Assembly: GCF_012034935.1 (NCBI RefSeq)
Contig: NZ_JAATEN010000009.1
Span: forward strand, 124,001 to 188,000
Direction of reading: 5' to 3'
DNA: 64,000 nucleotides
Origin: Streptomyces zingiberis
GTDB taxonomy: Bacteria > Actinomycetota > Actinomycetes > Streptomycetales > Streptomycetaceae
Shown here one piece after another: positions 41,702-50,713 of the stretch. The stretch's first letter is position 1. Every line of letters begins with the position of its first letter. The position numbers and the translations under genes are program-made. The notes below the pieces were generated by a model. The model saw only the letters and a program-made list of their open reading frames with translations, ran no database searches and was not told the origin of the DNA.

Positions 41702-43105
41702 ATGACCAGCACCTCGTCCCCGACCCCGCCCCCGGCCCCGCCGTCCGGCGCGGCGGGCGATCCCCAGCAGCTCCGGCGCGCCGTCGCCTCCAGCTTCATC
41801 GGCAGCGTCATCGAGTACTACGACTTCCTGCTGTACGGGACGGCGTCCGCCGTCGTCTTCAACCAGATCTTCTTCTCCGACCTCGACCCGCTGGCCGGCA
41901 CCGTGGCCAGCTTCGGCACCTTCGCGGTGGGGTACCTGGCGCGCCCGTTGGGCGGACTGGTGTTCGGGCACTTCGGTGACCGCCTCGGACGCAAACAGAT
42001 GCTGGTGATCACCATGGTCCTCATGGGGGTGGCGAGCTTCCTCATCGGCTGTCTGCCCACCTCCGAGCAGATCGGCAGCTGGGCCGCCGTGCTGCTGGTG
42101 ATCCTCCGCGTGGTCCAGGGCGTGGCCGTCGGCGGCGAGTGGGGTGGTGCCGTCCTGGTGTCGGCCGAACACGCCAGGACCAGGCGCGGCCTGTGGGCCA
42201 GCTTCACCAACGCCGGCGCACCGTGCGGCATGGTGCTCTCCACGGCCGCGTTCACCGCCACCTCCTCGCTCACCGGCGACGAGCAGTTCCTCGCCTGGGG
42301 CTGGCGGATCCCCTTCCTGCTCAGCGCCGTGCTGCTGGGGGTCGGCCTCTTCGTCCGGCTGAAGGTGGCCGAGACCCCGGTCTTCACGGCGGCGGCCGGC
42401 GAGGCGGCCTCCGCGTCCGCGCCGCGCCCGCAGCTGCCGCTGCTCGACGTCCTGCGGAACCACCCGCGCAACCTGCTGCTCGCGGTCGGGGTCGGGCTCG
42501 GCGCCTTCGTGGCCCAGGGGGCGCTGACCACCTACCTGATCGCCTACGCCGTGCAGGCGGGACAGCCACGGCAGGCCGTGCTCAACGCGCTCACCCTCTC
42601 CTCGGCACTCGCCGTCATCGGAATCCTCGGCTGGTCGGCGCTGTCCGACCGGGTCGGCCGCCGCCCCGTCGTGCTGAGCGGGGCGGTCCTCATGGGCGCC
42701 TTCTCCTTCGCCCTCTTCCCCCTCGTGGACTCCGGGAGCGTCGCGCTCCTCACGCTCGCGGTGGTCGTCGGCCAGTCCGTCCTCCATCCGATGATGTACG
42801 GCCCGCTGGCCGCCCTCTGCACGGAGCTGTTCTCCACCCGCAGCCGGTACACCGGTGCCTCGCTCGGCTACCAGCTCGCCGGCATGGGGGCCGGTTTCGG
42901 TCCGCTGATCTTCGCCGAGGTGCAGCGGGCCTCCTCGGGCGGCGGAGGGACCCTGATCTCCCTGGTGATGGCCGGCTTCTGCCTTCTCACCGTGGTCAGC
43001 GTGGCTCTGCTGCACGAGACCGGCGGCCGGTCGCTGGACGACCGGGAGAACGCCGGGGCCGGGGCCGCGGGCACCCCCGCGGACCTCGTCCGGCCGGCGG
43101 ACTGA
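41702..43105 (+). CDS. MFS transporter of the metabolite:H+ symporter (MHS) group
   Basis: A 467-residue, 12-helix permease. MHS signatures are SSFIGSVIEYYDFLLYGTAS in helix 1, RPLGGLVFGHFGDRLGRKQM between helices 2 and 3, and GEWGGAVLVSAEHA in helix 5. The group imports organic acids such as shikimate, alpha-ketoglutarate or protocatechuate-like compounds, and also proline and betaine. The substrate cannot be told. I chose the ATG at 41702, with AGGTGG 5 bases upstream, over the GTG at 41693. It is divergent from a MarR gene. Confidence 0.91.
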   Translation: MTSTSSPTPPPAPPSGAAGDPQQLRRAVASSFIGSVIEYYDFLLYGTASAVVFNQIFFSDLDPLAGTVASFGTFAVGYLARPLGGLVFGHFGDRLGRKQMLVITMVLMGVASFLIGCLPTSEQIGSWAAVLLVILRVVQGVAVGGEWGGAVLVSAEHARTRRGLWASFTNAGAPCGMVLSTAAFTATSSLTGDEQFLAWGWRIPFLLSAVLLGVGLFVRLKVAETPVFTAAAGEAASASAPRPQLPLLDVLRNHPRNLLLAVGVGLGAFVAQGALTTYLIAYAVQAGQPRQAVLNALTLSSALAVIGILGWSALSDRVGRRPVVLSGAVLMGAFSFALFPLVDSGSVALLTLAVVVGQSVLHPMMYGPLAALCTELFSTRSRYTGASLGYQLAGMGAGFGPLIFAEVQRASSGGGGTLISLVMAGFCLLTVVSVALLHETGGRSLDDRENAGAGAAGTPADLVRPAD

Positions 43106-43140
43106 CCGGACGGCGGCCGCCGTCCCGCCCCGCGCCCGCT

Positions 43141-43225
43141 CCGGGGCACCTACCAGGTTCGGGCCGGTGGGTGCCCCGGTCCGCGTCCCGCGGGTGCCTC
43201 CCGCCCCGGGCGGGGAGGCACCCGC
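43141..43225 (+). terminator. two tandem hairpins after the MHS transporter
   Basis: A 10-bp stem (43141-43150 with 43170-43179) and then a longer, slightly imperfect stem (about 43190-43206 with 43209-43225). They separate the transporter from the protease gene on the same strand. Confidence 0.65.
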
Positions 43226-43395
43226 CGAGCCGGGCGCGGCGGGTGAGCGGCCCCGCGGCGCGACCGCCCCCGCACCCCGCCCTGCGTCCGCTCCGGCCGG
43301 ACCCTGGCGAGGGCGGAGCGCGCCGGCGGGGTTCGTCCGGCCTCCCTGGGTACCCGGGACCTCCGCCGACCGTCTGGGAACCGGAGGTCACCGCC

Positions 43396-44538
43396 GTGGG
43401 GCAGACGTTTACGCTGGGACGGCTGGCCGGTGTCCGCATCGGCGTGAACTGGAGCGTCCTGGTCATCCTGGCGCTCATCACCGTGGGCCTCGCCCGCGGG
43501 CGCTTCCCCGTGACCCACCCGGAGGCCCCCGCCTGGGCGGCCTGGGTGGCAGCCGCCCTCACCGCCGTCGCCTTCCTGCTCTCCCTGCTGGCCCACGAGC
43601 TGTCGCACGCCGTGGTGGCGCGCCGGCACGTTGTGGCCGTGGACAGCATCACCCTGTGGCTCCTGGGCGGGGTGGCGCGGTTGCGGAGCGAGGCACCGGA
43701 CCCGCGGGCCGAAATGCGCATCGCGGGCGCGGGTCCCCTGGTCAGCCTGGTGCTCGGCGGGCTGTTCGCCGGACTGGCGGTGCTGCTGCGGATCGCCTCC
43801 GGGCCGGGTCTGGCCGCCGACGCGGTGGCCTGGCTCGCGGCGATGAACGTGCTGCTCGCCGTCTTCAACGTGCTTCCCGCGGCGCCGCTGGACGGCGGGC
43901 GGCTGCTGCGCGCACTGGTCTGGTGGCGCACGGGTGACCAGGTACGTGCCACCCTCGCCGCGACCACGGCGGGCCGCGCGCTGGGCTGGGCGCTGGTCGC
44001 CCTGGGCCTTTTCCTGGTGCTCACCGGCGGCGGTCTCGGTGGCCTCTGGCTCGCCCTGATCGGCTGGTTCCTGATCGCTGCCGCCACGGCCGAAGGGGGA
44101 GAGGCCCGCCTGCGGGAGACCCTCTCCGGGGTCTCGGTGGGCCAGGCGATGAGCGGGGACCCCGTCACCGCCCCAGCCTCCGCCACCGTCGCCGACCTGC
44201 TGGAGGGCCCCGCGTACCGGTACCGGCACTCGGCCTTCCCCGTCACCCGCGACGGCGGGGAGCCGGTGGGGCTGGTGACGCTCCACCGGGCCCGGGAGAT
44301 CCCCGGTGAGCGGCGCGACTCCGTCCGGCTCACCGAGGCGATGCTGCCGCTGGACGAGGTCCCCACCGCCGCACCCGGGGATCCGCTCGCCGCGCTCCTG
44401 CCGCGCCTGGAGGCCGCGCCCACCCGCCGGGCGCTGGTGCTGGAGGACGGACGGCTCGTGGGCATCGTCTCCTCCGCCGACATCAGCCGGGTCACCGCGT
44501 GGCTGACCTCTCCGGCGCCCGGCGGGACCCCTCGCTGA
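43396..44538 (+). CDS. site-2 protease (M50) with CBS domain pair
   Basis: A 380-residue intramembrane zinc metalloprotease. The Zn-binding motif is HELSH (H67, H71) in helix 2. The second site motif is NVLPAAPLDGGR (about 158-169). Four to six hydrophobic segments fill residues 15-230, and two CBS-like motifs (MSGDPVTAPASATVADLL, LPLDEVPTAAPGDPLAALL) make up residues 250-380. CBS domains sense adenosyl ligands. The family cleaves membrane-bound anti-sigma factors or related substrates. The GTG start has GGAGGT 7 bases upstream. Confidence 0.91.
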   Translation: MGQTFTLGRLAGVRIGVNWSVLVILALITVGLARGRFPVTHPEAPAWAAWVAAALTAVAFLLSLLAHELSHAVVARRHVVAVDSITLWLLGGVARLRSEAPDPRAEMRIAGAGPLVSLVLGGLFAGLAVLLRIASGPGLAADAVAWLAAMNVLLAVFNVLPAAPLDGGRLLRALVWWRTGDQVRATLAATTAGRALGWALVALGLFLVLTGGGLGGLWLALIGWFLIAAATAEGGEARLRETLSGVSVGQAMSGDPVTAPASATVADLLEGPAYRYRHSAFPVTRDGGEPVGLVTLHRAREIPGERRDSVRLTEAMLPLDEVPTAAPGDPLAALLPRLEAAPTRRALVLEDGRLVGIVSSADISRVTAWLTSPAPGGTPR

Positions 44539-44627
44539 CGGAGCCTCACCTTGCGCGGGTGAACCGCCCCGGCCTGGGCAGGAGGGGGTAAATGATCTTT
44601 ATCGGCACTCCAGGGGGGAGTTCGTGC

Positions 44628-45461
44628 ATGGCCACACCCGTACGCCGTGACCCGGCCGCCGGGTCCGTCCGGCCGGTCCGATCGGACCGATCGGACCGGT
44701 TCGTCCCGTCCGTGCGGTCCGCCGGATCCGCCGCCCGCCGCGGCCGGCCGGTGCCGCTCGGCCGGCTGGCCGCTCCGCTGGGTTTGGTGGTCATCCTGGT
44801 CTGCGGCGCGGGGCTGATGCTGTGGCAACTCGTCCAGGCCCCGTCGGGGCGGTCGGCCATCGCCGCCGGTGGCGTGCTCCTCGCCGCCCTGGCCGCCGCC
44901 TTGACGTGGGGCAGGCGCCGGGAGAGGCGGCGGACGGTGGCCGCCGGGCCGGAGGAGGGGGAGATACCGGAGGCCGAGGCGCTGGTGGAACTCCTGCCCG
45001 ATCTGCACCCCCGGCCCGGCGCGGAGCCGTACCCCGGGGAGTGGGCCCGGACGCCGGCCGGGCCGGGGCCGGAACTCGTCGCGGTCGACGACGCGATGGA
45101 CGCCTACGCCTTCGAGCAGGCCGTGGCGGCGCTGTGCGTCCGTGACGGCTGCCGGGAGGTCTCGGTCGCCGGCGGGGCGGGCGACCTCGGCGCCGACGTG
45201 CTGGCCGTCTGTCCCGACGGACGGCGCGTCGTCATCCAGTGCAAGCGATACCGCGACACGAACAAGGTCGGTTCCGAGGACCTCCAGCGGTTCGGCGGCA
45301 CCTGCTTCACCGTGCACGAGGCCGACATCGCCGTCCTGGTGACCACCAGCTCCTTCACCGGACCCGCGGTGGACTACGCCGGGCGGACCGGGATCCGCTG
45401 CGTCGACGGAGAGGCCCTGGCCGCCTGGACGGACCAGGCCTGCCCACCCCCCTGGGAGTGA
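44628..45461 (+). CDS. membrane-anchored Mrr-like restriction endonuclease domain protein
   Basis: A 277-residue protein. The N-terminus is Arg/Ser/Asp-rich, followed by two transmembrane helices (about 45-70 and 75-95) and an acidic linker. The C-terminal part (about 160-277) is a PD-(D/E)xK nuclease fold of the Mrr type: GGAGDLGADVLAV and VVIQCKRYRD give the D, Q and K catalytic residues. The DNA-binding winged helix of full Mrr is absent. Such proteins are common in actinobacteria and their role in DNA restriction is unproven. The ATG at 44628 was chosen; an in-frame ATG at 44592 with GGAGGGG is possible. Confidence 0.86.
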   Translation: MATPVRRDPAAGSVRPVRSDRSDRFVPSVRSAGSAARRGRPVPLGRLAAPLGLVVILVCGAGLMLWQLVQAPSGRSAIAAGGVLLAALAAALTWGRRRERRRTVAAGPEEGEIPEAEALVELLPDLHPRPGAEPYPGEWARTPAGPGPELVAVDDAMDAYAFEQAVAALCVRDGCREVSVAGGAGDLGADVLAVCPDGRRVVIQCKRYRDTNKVGSEDLQRFGGTCFTVHEADIAVLVTTSSFTGPAVDYAGRTGIRCVDGEALAAWTDQACPPPWE

Positions 45462-46110
45462 CGGGCCCACCGCCCATGGTCATACACGGGAGAAAAACTA
45501 CTTCGGCCGTTATAGACATCCGGAAGGGGTGGGGCTAACGTTTCTGGTGTGACCAGTGGTTCACGCCAGCAGCCCCAGCGCGGCAACGACGACCGCGCAC
45601 GGCGTGTGAGAAACGATGCGCGCCGCAGGACGCCGCCGTGGTGCGGCTTTCGAAGATCACCGTGAGAGAGGAGCGCATCACCATCGGGATCACCCGGGCG
45701 GCGCCCCTCCCCGCCGGCCCGGATCCGGCAAGACCCAGGAAGGGCAAGGTGGTCCTCGGTCGAGCAGTCAACGATCCCCGTGCCCCCGGCCACGCGGCCG
45801 GGTGACGGAAAAAGAGAGACACCGGCTGTCCCTGAGCCGGTGGATGGTGTTGTTTCCCTCGGGGCTCCGGTGCCGCACGGCACCGGAGCCCCTCGTCGCG
45901 CGTCGCGCGAACCGGCGGCCGTGCACGGCGGTGGAACGGCCCGGCGCGGGACGGCCCGCCGGCAGGCCCCCGGCCGGCGACGGACGGTGCATCCAAGGCG
46001 AACGGAACTCCCGCCCCGATCAGGCCGGGAGCGCCGGCCGGCTCACCGCCGGCGGCCGGCCTCCGCCGTCGGCCGGGCGGCGGCGACCCGGCCAGGGCGC
46101 GGTGAACCCG
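45462..46110. other. 649-bp gap with a perfect hairpin, no gene supported
   Basis: Frames in both directions give short or low-quality peptides. A 14-bp stem (45861-45874 with 45879-45892, 4-base loop) is a clear hairpin in the middle. The right part (45893-46110) has no obvious structure. A short + strand frame near 45650 begins in a plausible way but is unsupported by a ribosome site. Confidence 0.5.
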
Positions 46111-47016
46111 TCACGCGGTTCCCGTCCCCGCCCGCAGATGTTCACGGGCGCGGCGCACCAGTGCCCGCCCCGCTGGGCCTGTCGGGCCGCCGGCCCGCCA
46201 GACGAAGGCCAGACGGCCCCGCAGTTCCGCACCGTCCTCAGTGGTGATCGGCAGGGTCCACAGACGGCTCGCGTGGGTGTCCGCGTAGATTCCGGGCAGC
46301 ACCGCCGTCCCCAGCCCGCGCGCCGCCAGTTCGGCCACCACCGAAGGGTCACCGGCCTCCAGGGCGATCCGGGGGGAGACGCCGGCCGCCGCGCACGCCT
46401 CGTCCAGCCGGGCGCGCACCCCCGTGCCCGGCGGCAGACAGATCAGCGGGTGGTCCAGGAGGCCGGCCGGCGTCACACCGGTGGAGGCGGCCAGGGGATG
46501 GCCGGGAGCGACGGCGGCCACGATCGGCTGGTCGTCCACGACCTCGTACGCCAGGTCACCGGGGATCTCGGCGCCCACGCTGACCACCGCGGCGTCCAGC
46601 CGCCCCGTCCGCACGCCGTCCACCAGCGTATCGCTGGCCCCCTCCGAGAGGGTGATCTCCACGGCCGGATGGCGACGGTGGAAGTCCGCCAGCAGTCCCG
46701 GCAGATCGGCGGTGTGCGAGGTGACCGTGGCGACCGCCACGCGACCTCGCAGCAGACCGGTCAGCTCCTCGACGGCGAGCCGGGCGCCCTCGGCGGCGGC
46801 CAGTGCCGCCCGGGCGTACGGGAGGACGGCCGCACCCGCCTCGGTCAGCCGGATTCCGCGCCCGGAGCGGTCGAGCAGCTCCGCCCCCAGCTCCCTTTCC
46901 AGACGGCGGAGTTGCGCGCTGACCCCGGGTTGGGCCACATGCAGCCGGCCGGCGGCGCGGGTGATGTTGCCCTCCTCGGCCACGGCCACGAAGTAGGCGA
47001 ATCGCCGCAGTTCCAT
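46111..47016 (-). CDS. LysR family transcriptional regulator
   Basis: A 301-residue LysR regulator. Residues 1-60 form the helix-turn-helix (MELRRFAYFVAVAEEGNITR, RAAGRLHVAQPGVSAQLRRL). Residues 90-300 are the periplasmic-binding-protein-like effector domain with AVATVTSHTADLPGLLADFH. The ATG at 47016 is the family-typical start. It is divergent from a small NTF2-like gene and, as is usual for the family, probably regulates it and itself. The inducer is unknown. Confidence 0.92.
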   Translation of the reverse strand: MELRRFAYFVAVAEEGNITRAAGRLHVAQPGVSAQLRRLERELGAELLDRSGRGIRLTEAGAAVLPYARAALAAAEGARLAVEELTGLLRGRVAVATVTSHTADLPGLLADFHRRHPAVEITLSEGASDTLVDGVRTGRLDAAVVSVGAEIPGDLAYEVVDDQPIVAAVAPGHPLAASTGVTPAGLLDHPLICLPPGTGVRARLDEACAAAGVSPRIALEAGDPSVVAELAARGLGTAVLPGIYADTHASRLWTLPITTEDGAELRGRLAFVWRAGGPTGPAGRALVRRAREHLRAGTGTA

Positions 47017-47036
47017 AAGCAGCAATTCTAGAGCCG

Positions 47037-47054
47037 AGACCAAACCGGTCTTGG
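47037..47054. promoter_or_regulatory. candidate LysR operator between LysR and NTF2 genes
   Basis: AGACC-AAACC-GGTCT (47037-47051) overlaps CCAAACCGGTCTTGG (47040-47054), an almost perfect palindrome. The T-N11-A pattern of LysR boxes can be drawn on it. It lies 20 bases before the LysR start. Confidence 0.5.
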
Positions 47055-47130
47055 ACTTCTGCTGCCGCCCCGGCAGAGGCTGGTGCATGCCGGGCGCGGG
47101 ATCCGGCGAGATCGAGAAACGGGAGCAGAG

Positions 47131-47547
47131 ATGCGGGACGACATGCGGGACGCGGCCCACGGCGAGCAGACGCGCGCGGGGGACCGGACGCGGGAGCGCG
47201 CCACCACCCCGGAGGACCTGACGCGGTTGTTCGTGGAGCGGGCCAACGCCCGGGACGCCGCCGGGCTGGCCGAGTTGTATACCACCGACGCGGTGCTCGC
47301 CTACCCGCCGGAAAGCCCCTCGGTGGGCCGGGAGGCGATCCGCGCCGCCTGCGAACAGATGCTCCGTCACGTGCCGCTGCCCTTCCTCCGGGAGGCGCCG
47401 CTGCCCACGGTGCGCTGTGGCGATCTGGCGCTGACCTCCACCCGGTCCGGGGACGGCTCCGGCGTCCGGGTGCAGGTGGTGCGCCGTGAGCCGGACGGGA
47501 GCTGGCTGCGGGTCATCGACCGTCCGGAGGTGCCGGAGTCCTCCTGA
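47131..47547 (+). CDS. NTF2-like (SnoaL/YybH type) protein
   Basis: A 138-residue protein of the NTF2-like fold: DLTRLFVERANARDAAGLAE, LYTTDAVLAYPPESPSVGRE (the cone base), and the final strands RVQVVRREPDGSWLRVID. Members bind or isomerise small hydrophobic molecules. It is divergent from the LysR gene. The ATG has GGGAGCAG upstream. The acidic N-terminal 30 residues are probably flexible. Confidence 0.86.
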   Translation: MRDDMRDAAHGEQTRAGDRTRERATTPEDLTRLFVERANARDAAGLAELYTTDAVLAYPPESPSVGREAIRAACEQMLRHVPLPFLREAPLPTVRCGDLALTSTRSGDGSGVRVQVVRREPDGSWLRVIDRPEVPESS

Positions 47548-47858
47548 CCGGGCCGGCCGCGCCCCGCGGGATCGGTCAGGCGGTGCCGGAGTCCGGCAGG
47601 GTGAGGGAGCCGTCCCCGGCGAGGGGGACACCGGGGGTGTGGGCGATCGCCCAAGGGCGGCCGCCGGGGCCGGTGCGGCCGCCCGCGGCACACCCGGTGG
47701 GCCCTGCCGGTGGTCGCGGCACGTCACCTCCCCGGCCGGACGCACGCGGGCCCCGGCGCCGCCACCGGCCCACCCGGTGGCGCGGCCCGGGCCGCCGGCT
47801 CATCGAGCGGTGCCCGCCGGGCCGCCTCCGTTCCGGTGGCCCGCCGTCCGCGGGGGTG
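47548..47858. other. 311-bp gap, no gene supported
   Basis: Nothing convincing. On the - strand the frame ending at 47576-47578 reads PWAIAHTPGVPLAGDGSLTL and then a stop, which has the rhythm of a real protein end, but no plausible body precedes it. It may be the remnant of a lost gene. Confidence 0.4.
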
Positions 47859-49007
47859 TCAGGTCCCGGCGGTGGCCGGGGTGCCCGCCCCGGGCGCGTC
47901 CGTCTCCGGTGCGGCGGTGTCCAGCGCCCGGCGGGCCTCGGCGAGCATTCCGAGGGCGCGGGGGAAGTTGTGGAGCAACCCGGCCAGTACATCGAGCGTG
48001 GGCCCGAGCGTCGTGGCCGGAACGCCGCGGGCGGTGAGGATGGAGCCGGTCCAGACCAGGAATCCGGTGAAGAGCCCGGCGTCACCCGTGTAGAGGGCGG
48101 TGGTGAGGAAGTCCACGATGTGCGCGATGTCCTCGGCGGTGTGCTGCCGCTGCCGGTCGGTGTAGTCGCGCATCGCCGGGATACGGGCCTCCAGCGCCGC
48201 GAGGGTGTCCCGTACCAGCTGGGTCGAGGTCCGGCTGACCAGGGTGTACTCCTGGTCGGCGAGGTGGGGCAGGAGGTCGACGGGGTGGCGCCCGGAGACC
48301 GCGGGATCGGCCGGGGCCAGGCCCCGGGCGAGCTGGTCCGCGGCGCGGCGGGCGTCCGGCGCCCAGGCGTCCGCGCCGAGCAGCCGCGCGTACCGGCCGT
48401 CGGGGCCGAACGCTGCGCCCCCGGCCAGCACCGGCACGCCGGTCGCCTGGCAGGCGGTGATGGTCGCGTGCGCGGTGGGCAGCCGGGTGGGGATCGACCC
48501 GGAGAGGGCGACCGCGTCCGGCCCGGTGAGGTGGAGGTGCGCGATCAGATGGGGCGCGGGCACCTGGGCGCCCAGGAAGTCGACCTTCCAGCCGCGTAGC
48601 CGCAGCACCTCCGCGAGCAGCCGGGCGGGCAGCGCATGCCACTCGCCGTCCACGCAGGCCACGGTGATTCCGCCGCGCACGGGCCGGCGGCGGCTCGCCG
48701 GGTGGAGCGCCACGGCGGCGACGACCCGGTCGTTGACGGCGGTGGCCGCGTGTTCCTGTGCCACGGTCATGCGGTTGGCGGCCCACTCCTGGCCCACCCG
48801 GGCCTGCACGGGTGCGACGGCGTCGAGGAGGACGCTCTCCGGGTCCGTCCCCGCGGAGAGCGCCCGCGTCACCGCGTCGACCGCCGTGTACTCGTCACCG
48901 TCGGCCACCGCCCGCCACAGCTGTTCGGCGAGCGGTTCACCGCCTTCGGGTTCCTGGGCGGCGGGCTCGGGACGGGGGGAGTGGGGGGAGTGGGGGGACG
49001 CGGTCAT
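47859..49007 (-). CDS. B12-binding protein with CarH-type photoreceptor residues, no DNA-binding domain
   Basis: A 382-residue protein. After a Ser/Pro/His-rich leader (1-25), residues 26-110 form a four-helix cap and residues 112-235 a Rossmann-like cobalamin domain. The cap has W75 and E85-H86, that is W-x9-EH, the signature that covers the adenosyl group in CarH light sensors. The lower-ligand motif is E122-W-H124 (E-x-H rather than D-x-H). CarH's N-terminal MerR helix-turn-helix is absent. A helical C-terminal domain (about 250-370) of unknown type replaces it. The ATG overlaps the stop of the SpoIIE phosphatase gene (ATGA). I infer a light- or cobalamin-responsive regulator of that phosphatase. 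Confidence 0.87.
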   Translation of the reverse strand: MTASPHSPHSPRPEPAAQEPEGGEPLAEQLWRAVADGDEYTAVDAVTRALSAGTDPESVLLDAVAPVQARVGQEWAANRMTVAQEHAATAVNDRVVAAVALHPASRRRPVRGGITVACVDGEWHALPARLLAEVLRLRGWKVDFLGAQVPAPHLIAHLHLTGPDAVALSGSIPTRLPTAHATITACQATGVPVLAGGAAFGPDGRYARLLGADAWAPDARRAADQLARGLAPADPAVSGRHPVDLLPHLADQEYTLVSRTSTQLVRDTLAALEARIPAMRDYTDRQRQHTAEDIAHIVDFLTTALYTGDAGLFTGFLVWTGSILTARGVPATTLGPTLDVLAGLLHNFPRALGMLAEARRALDTAAPETDAPGAGTPATAGT

Positions 49008-50713
49008 CCGGGGCGATTCTCCTGGTCGGCGTGGGGCGGTGGCGGACCGCAGGGGATGGGGGACCCCGGCCCGCCCGGAAGGCCGGCCCGCGGGGCGCCG
49101 ATCGCCACCACGGCCATGTCGTCGTGGCGGCCGGAGCCGACCCACTGGGCCGCGAGCATCTGGACGCGCTCGGCGACGGCCTCCGCGGGCGCCCCCGCGC
49201 ACTCCGCGAGCGCCGCGCGCAGCCTCTGCTCGCCGAACTGCTCGTCACCGAACGGGCCGCCCTTGGCCTCGGTGATGCCGTCGGTGTACAGCAGGCAGGT
49301 CTCGCCGGGCGCGAGCCGGGCCGTGGCGGTGCGCGCCCGCACCTCGGGCAGGACCCCCACCAGGCATCCGCGCGTCTCGGCCTCCTCGACCTCGCCGTCG
49401 GCGCGGACGACGAGCGGCGCCGGATGCCCGGCGCTGGTCAGCCGGAGGTCCACCGCGCCGCCCCGGCGTACGGCGGAGGCCAGGACGAGCGTCGCGAACC
49501 GGGTCACGCCGGAGCCCAGCAGCGCGCTGTTGAGCATGTTCAGCAGCCGCAGGTGGTCGGTGGCCATCGGCAGCAGGGCGTGCACCGTGTTGCGGATCTT
49601 GCCGGTGAGCGCCGCCGCCTCCAGGCCCTTGCCGCAGACGTCACCGAGGACGGCGAGGCACTCCTCGTCCCCGCCCGGACCCGGGTGGACGTTGTAGAAG
49701 TCGCCGCCGATGCGCTCGCTGTCGTCGGAGGGGCGGTAGCGGCCGGCGAAGTCGATCCCGCGGAGCCGGCCCAGCGAGGGCGGCAGCAGCTCCCGCATCA
49801 GCACCGACGTGATCGCGGCCTGCTCCGCGTAGAGCCGGGCCGCGGACATCGCGGCACCCGCCCGGGCGGCGAAGACCCGGGCGAGGAGCTCCTCGCTCTC
49901 GCTGAAGCACGCCTGGTCGGAGCGGCGGACCAGGATCAGCGCGCCCGCGGGCACCCCGTGCCCGGGAAGCGGGGTGACGGCCATGGAGCCGACCGGCCCC
50001 TCGAACCCGGGCGGGACCGCCCACGCCGGGGCCGACGCCGGGTCGATCCACCGGGACGGCACCGGGGGGAAGCCCTGCAGGGCCTCGCTGAGACCGGGCA
50101 TCAGCCGCGGATCACCCGGGATGTCGCCCCGGCTCACCCGGCCCTCGGGGGCGCAGTACGTCAGCGGCAGCCGGCCGTCCGTCTCCGGTGCGACGACGAC
50201 CGCCGCGTCGGCGAGGTGGCGCGCGGCGAGCTGGGCGGTGACCTCCATGCAGCGGTGCGGGTTGAGCGAGGCGAGCAGCTGGTTGGAGGCCTCCGCGAGA
50301 AACGCGGTCCGCCGGCGCTCCACCCGCACCGCCCGTTCGGCCTCCTCGGCGCGGTGCCGGTCGGTGAGGTCCGTCAGCCACCACACCACGGCGCCGTTCT
50401 CGCCGGGCGAGGGGTGTGCCTCCAGCCACCGCTCGCCGGCCTGCCCGCTCGCGGGGCCGGGCGAACCGGCGCCGGGGGCTGTCACGAGACGCTGGTGGGC
50501 GAGCGCCAGCCAGGCCGGCCCGGCGGCGGCGAGCGGGGCGCAGGTCACCACCGCGGGCAGCAGCTCCGCGGCGGCGCGGTTCACTCCGCGTACCGTTCCC
50601 GAGCGGTCGACGACCAGCACCGGGCACGGTGCGGCGAGCCAGGCACCGCCGACGCCGGTACCGGCACCGGCGTCCGCCCCGGCCGGGCTCTGGGAACAGA
50701 TTGGACTCTCCAC
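49004..50713 (-). CDS. PAS/GAF/SpoIIE-type phosphatase coupled to the B12 protein
   Basis: A phosphatase of about 569 residues. A PAS-like region (25-125: CPVLVVDRSGTVRGVNRAAA, VVWWLTDLTDRHRAEEAER) and a GAF domain (about 140-320) lead through a linker helix to the SpoIIE domain (about 345-550). Its catalytic motifs are GGDFYN, LGDVCGKGLEAA, LYTDGITEAKGG and RHDDMAVVAIG. Such enzymes dephosphorylate STAS proteins in partner switching. The start is uncertain: I chose the GTG at 50713, which lacks a ribosome site. Its stop overlaps the B12-protein start by 4 bases, so the two are translationally coupled. Confidence 0.9.
   Translation of the reverse strand: MESPICSQSPAGADAGAGTGVGGAWLAAPCPVLVVDRSGTVRGVNRAAAELLPAVVTCAPLAAAGPAWLALAHQRLVTAPGAGSPGPASGQAGERWLEAHPSPGENGAVVWWLTDLTDRHRAEEAERAVRVERRRTAFLAEASNQLLASLNPHRCMEVTAQLAARHLADAAVVVAPETDGRLPLTYCAPEGRVSRGDIPGDPRLMPGLSEALQGFPPVPSRWIDPASAPAWAVPPGFEGPVGSMAVTPLPGHGVPAGALILVRRSDQACFSESEELLARVFAARAGAAMSAARLYAEQAAITSVLMRELLPPSLGRLRGIDFAGRYRPSDDSERIGGDFYNVHPGPGGDEECLAVLGDVCGKGLEAAALTGKIRNTVHALLPMATDHLRLLNMLNSALLGSGVTRFATLVLASAVRRGGAVDLRLTSAGHPAPLVVRADGEVEEAETRGCLVGVLPEVRARTATARLAPGETCLLYTDGITEAKGGPFGDEQFGEQRLRAALAECAGAPAEAVAERVQMLAAQWVGSGRHDDMAVVAIGAPRAGLPGGPGSPIPCGPPPPHADQENRPG

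Noticed and set aside
45650..45805. Small + strand frame of about 54 codons in the gap before LysR
   Set aside because: No ribosome site, no family and a rare-codon pattern unlike the neighbours.
47576..47680. Possible C-terminal remnant of a gene on the - strand
   Set aside because: Only about 20 residues look protein-like, with no body or start. Too little to annotate.
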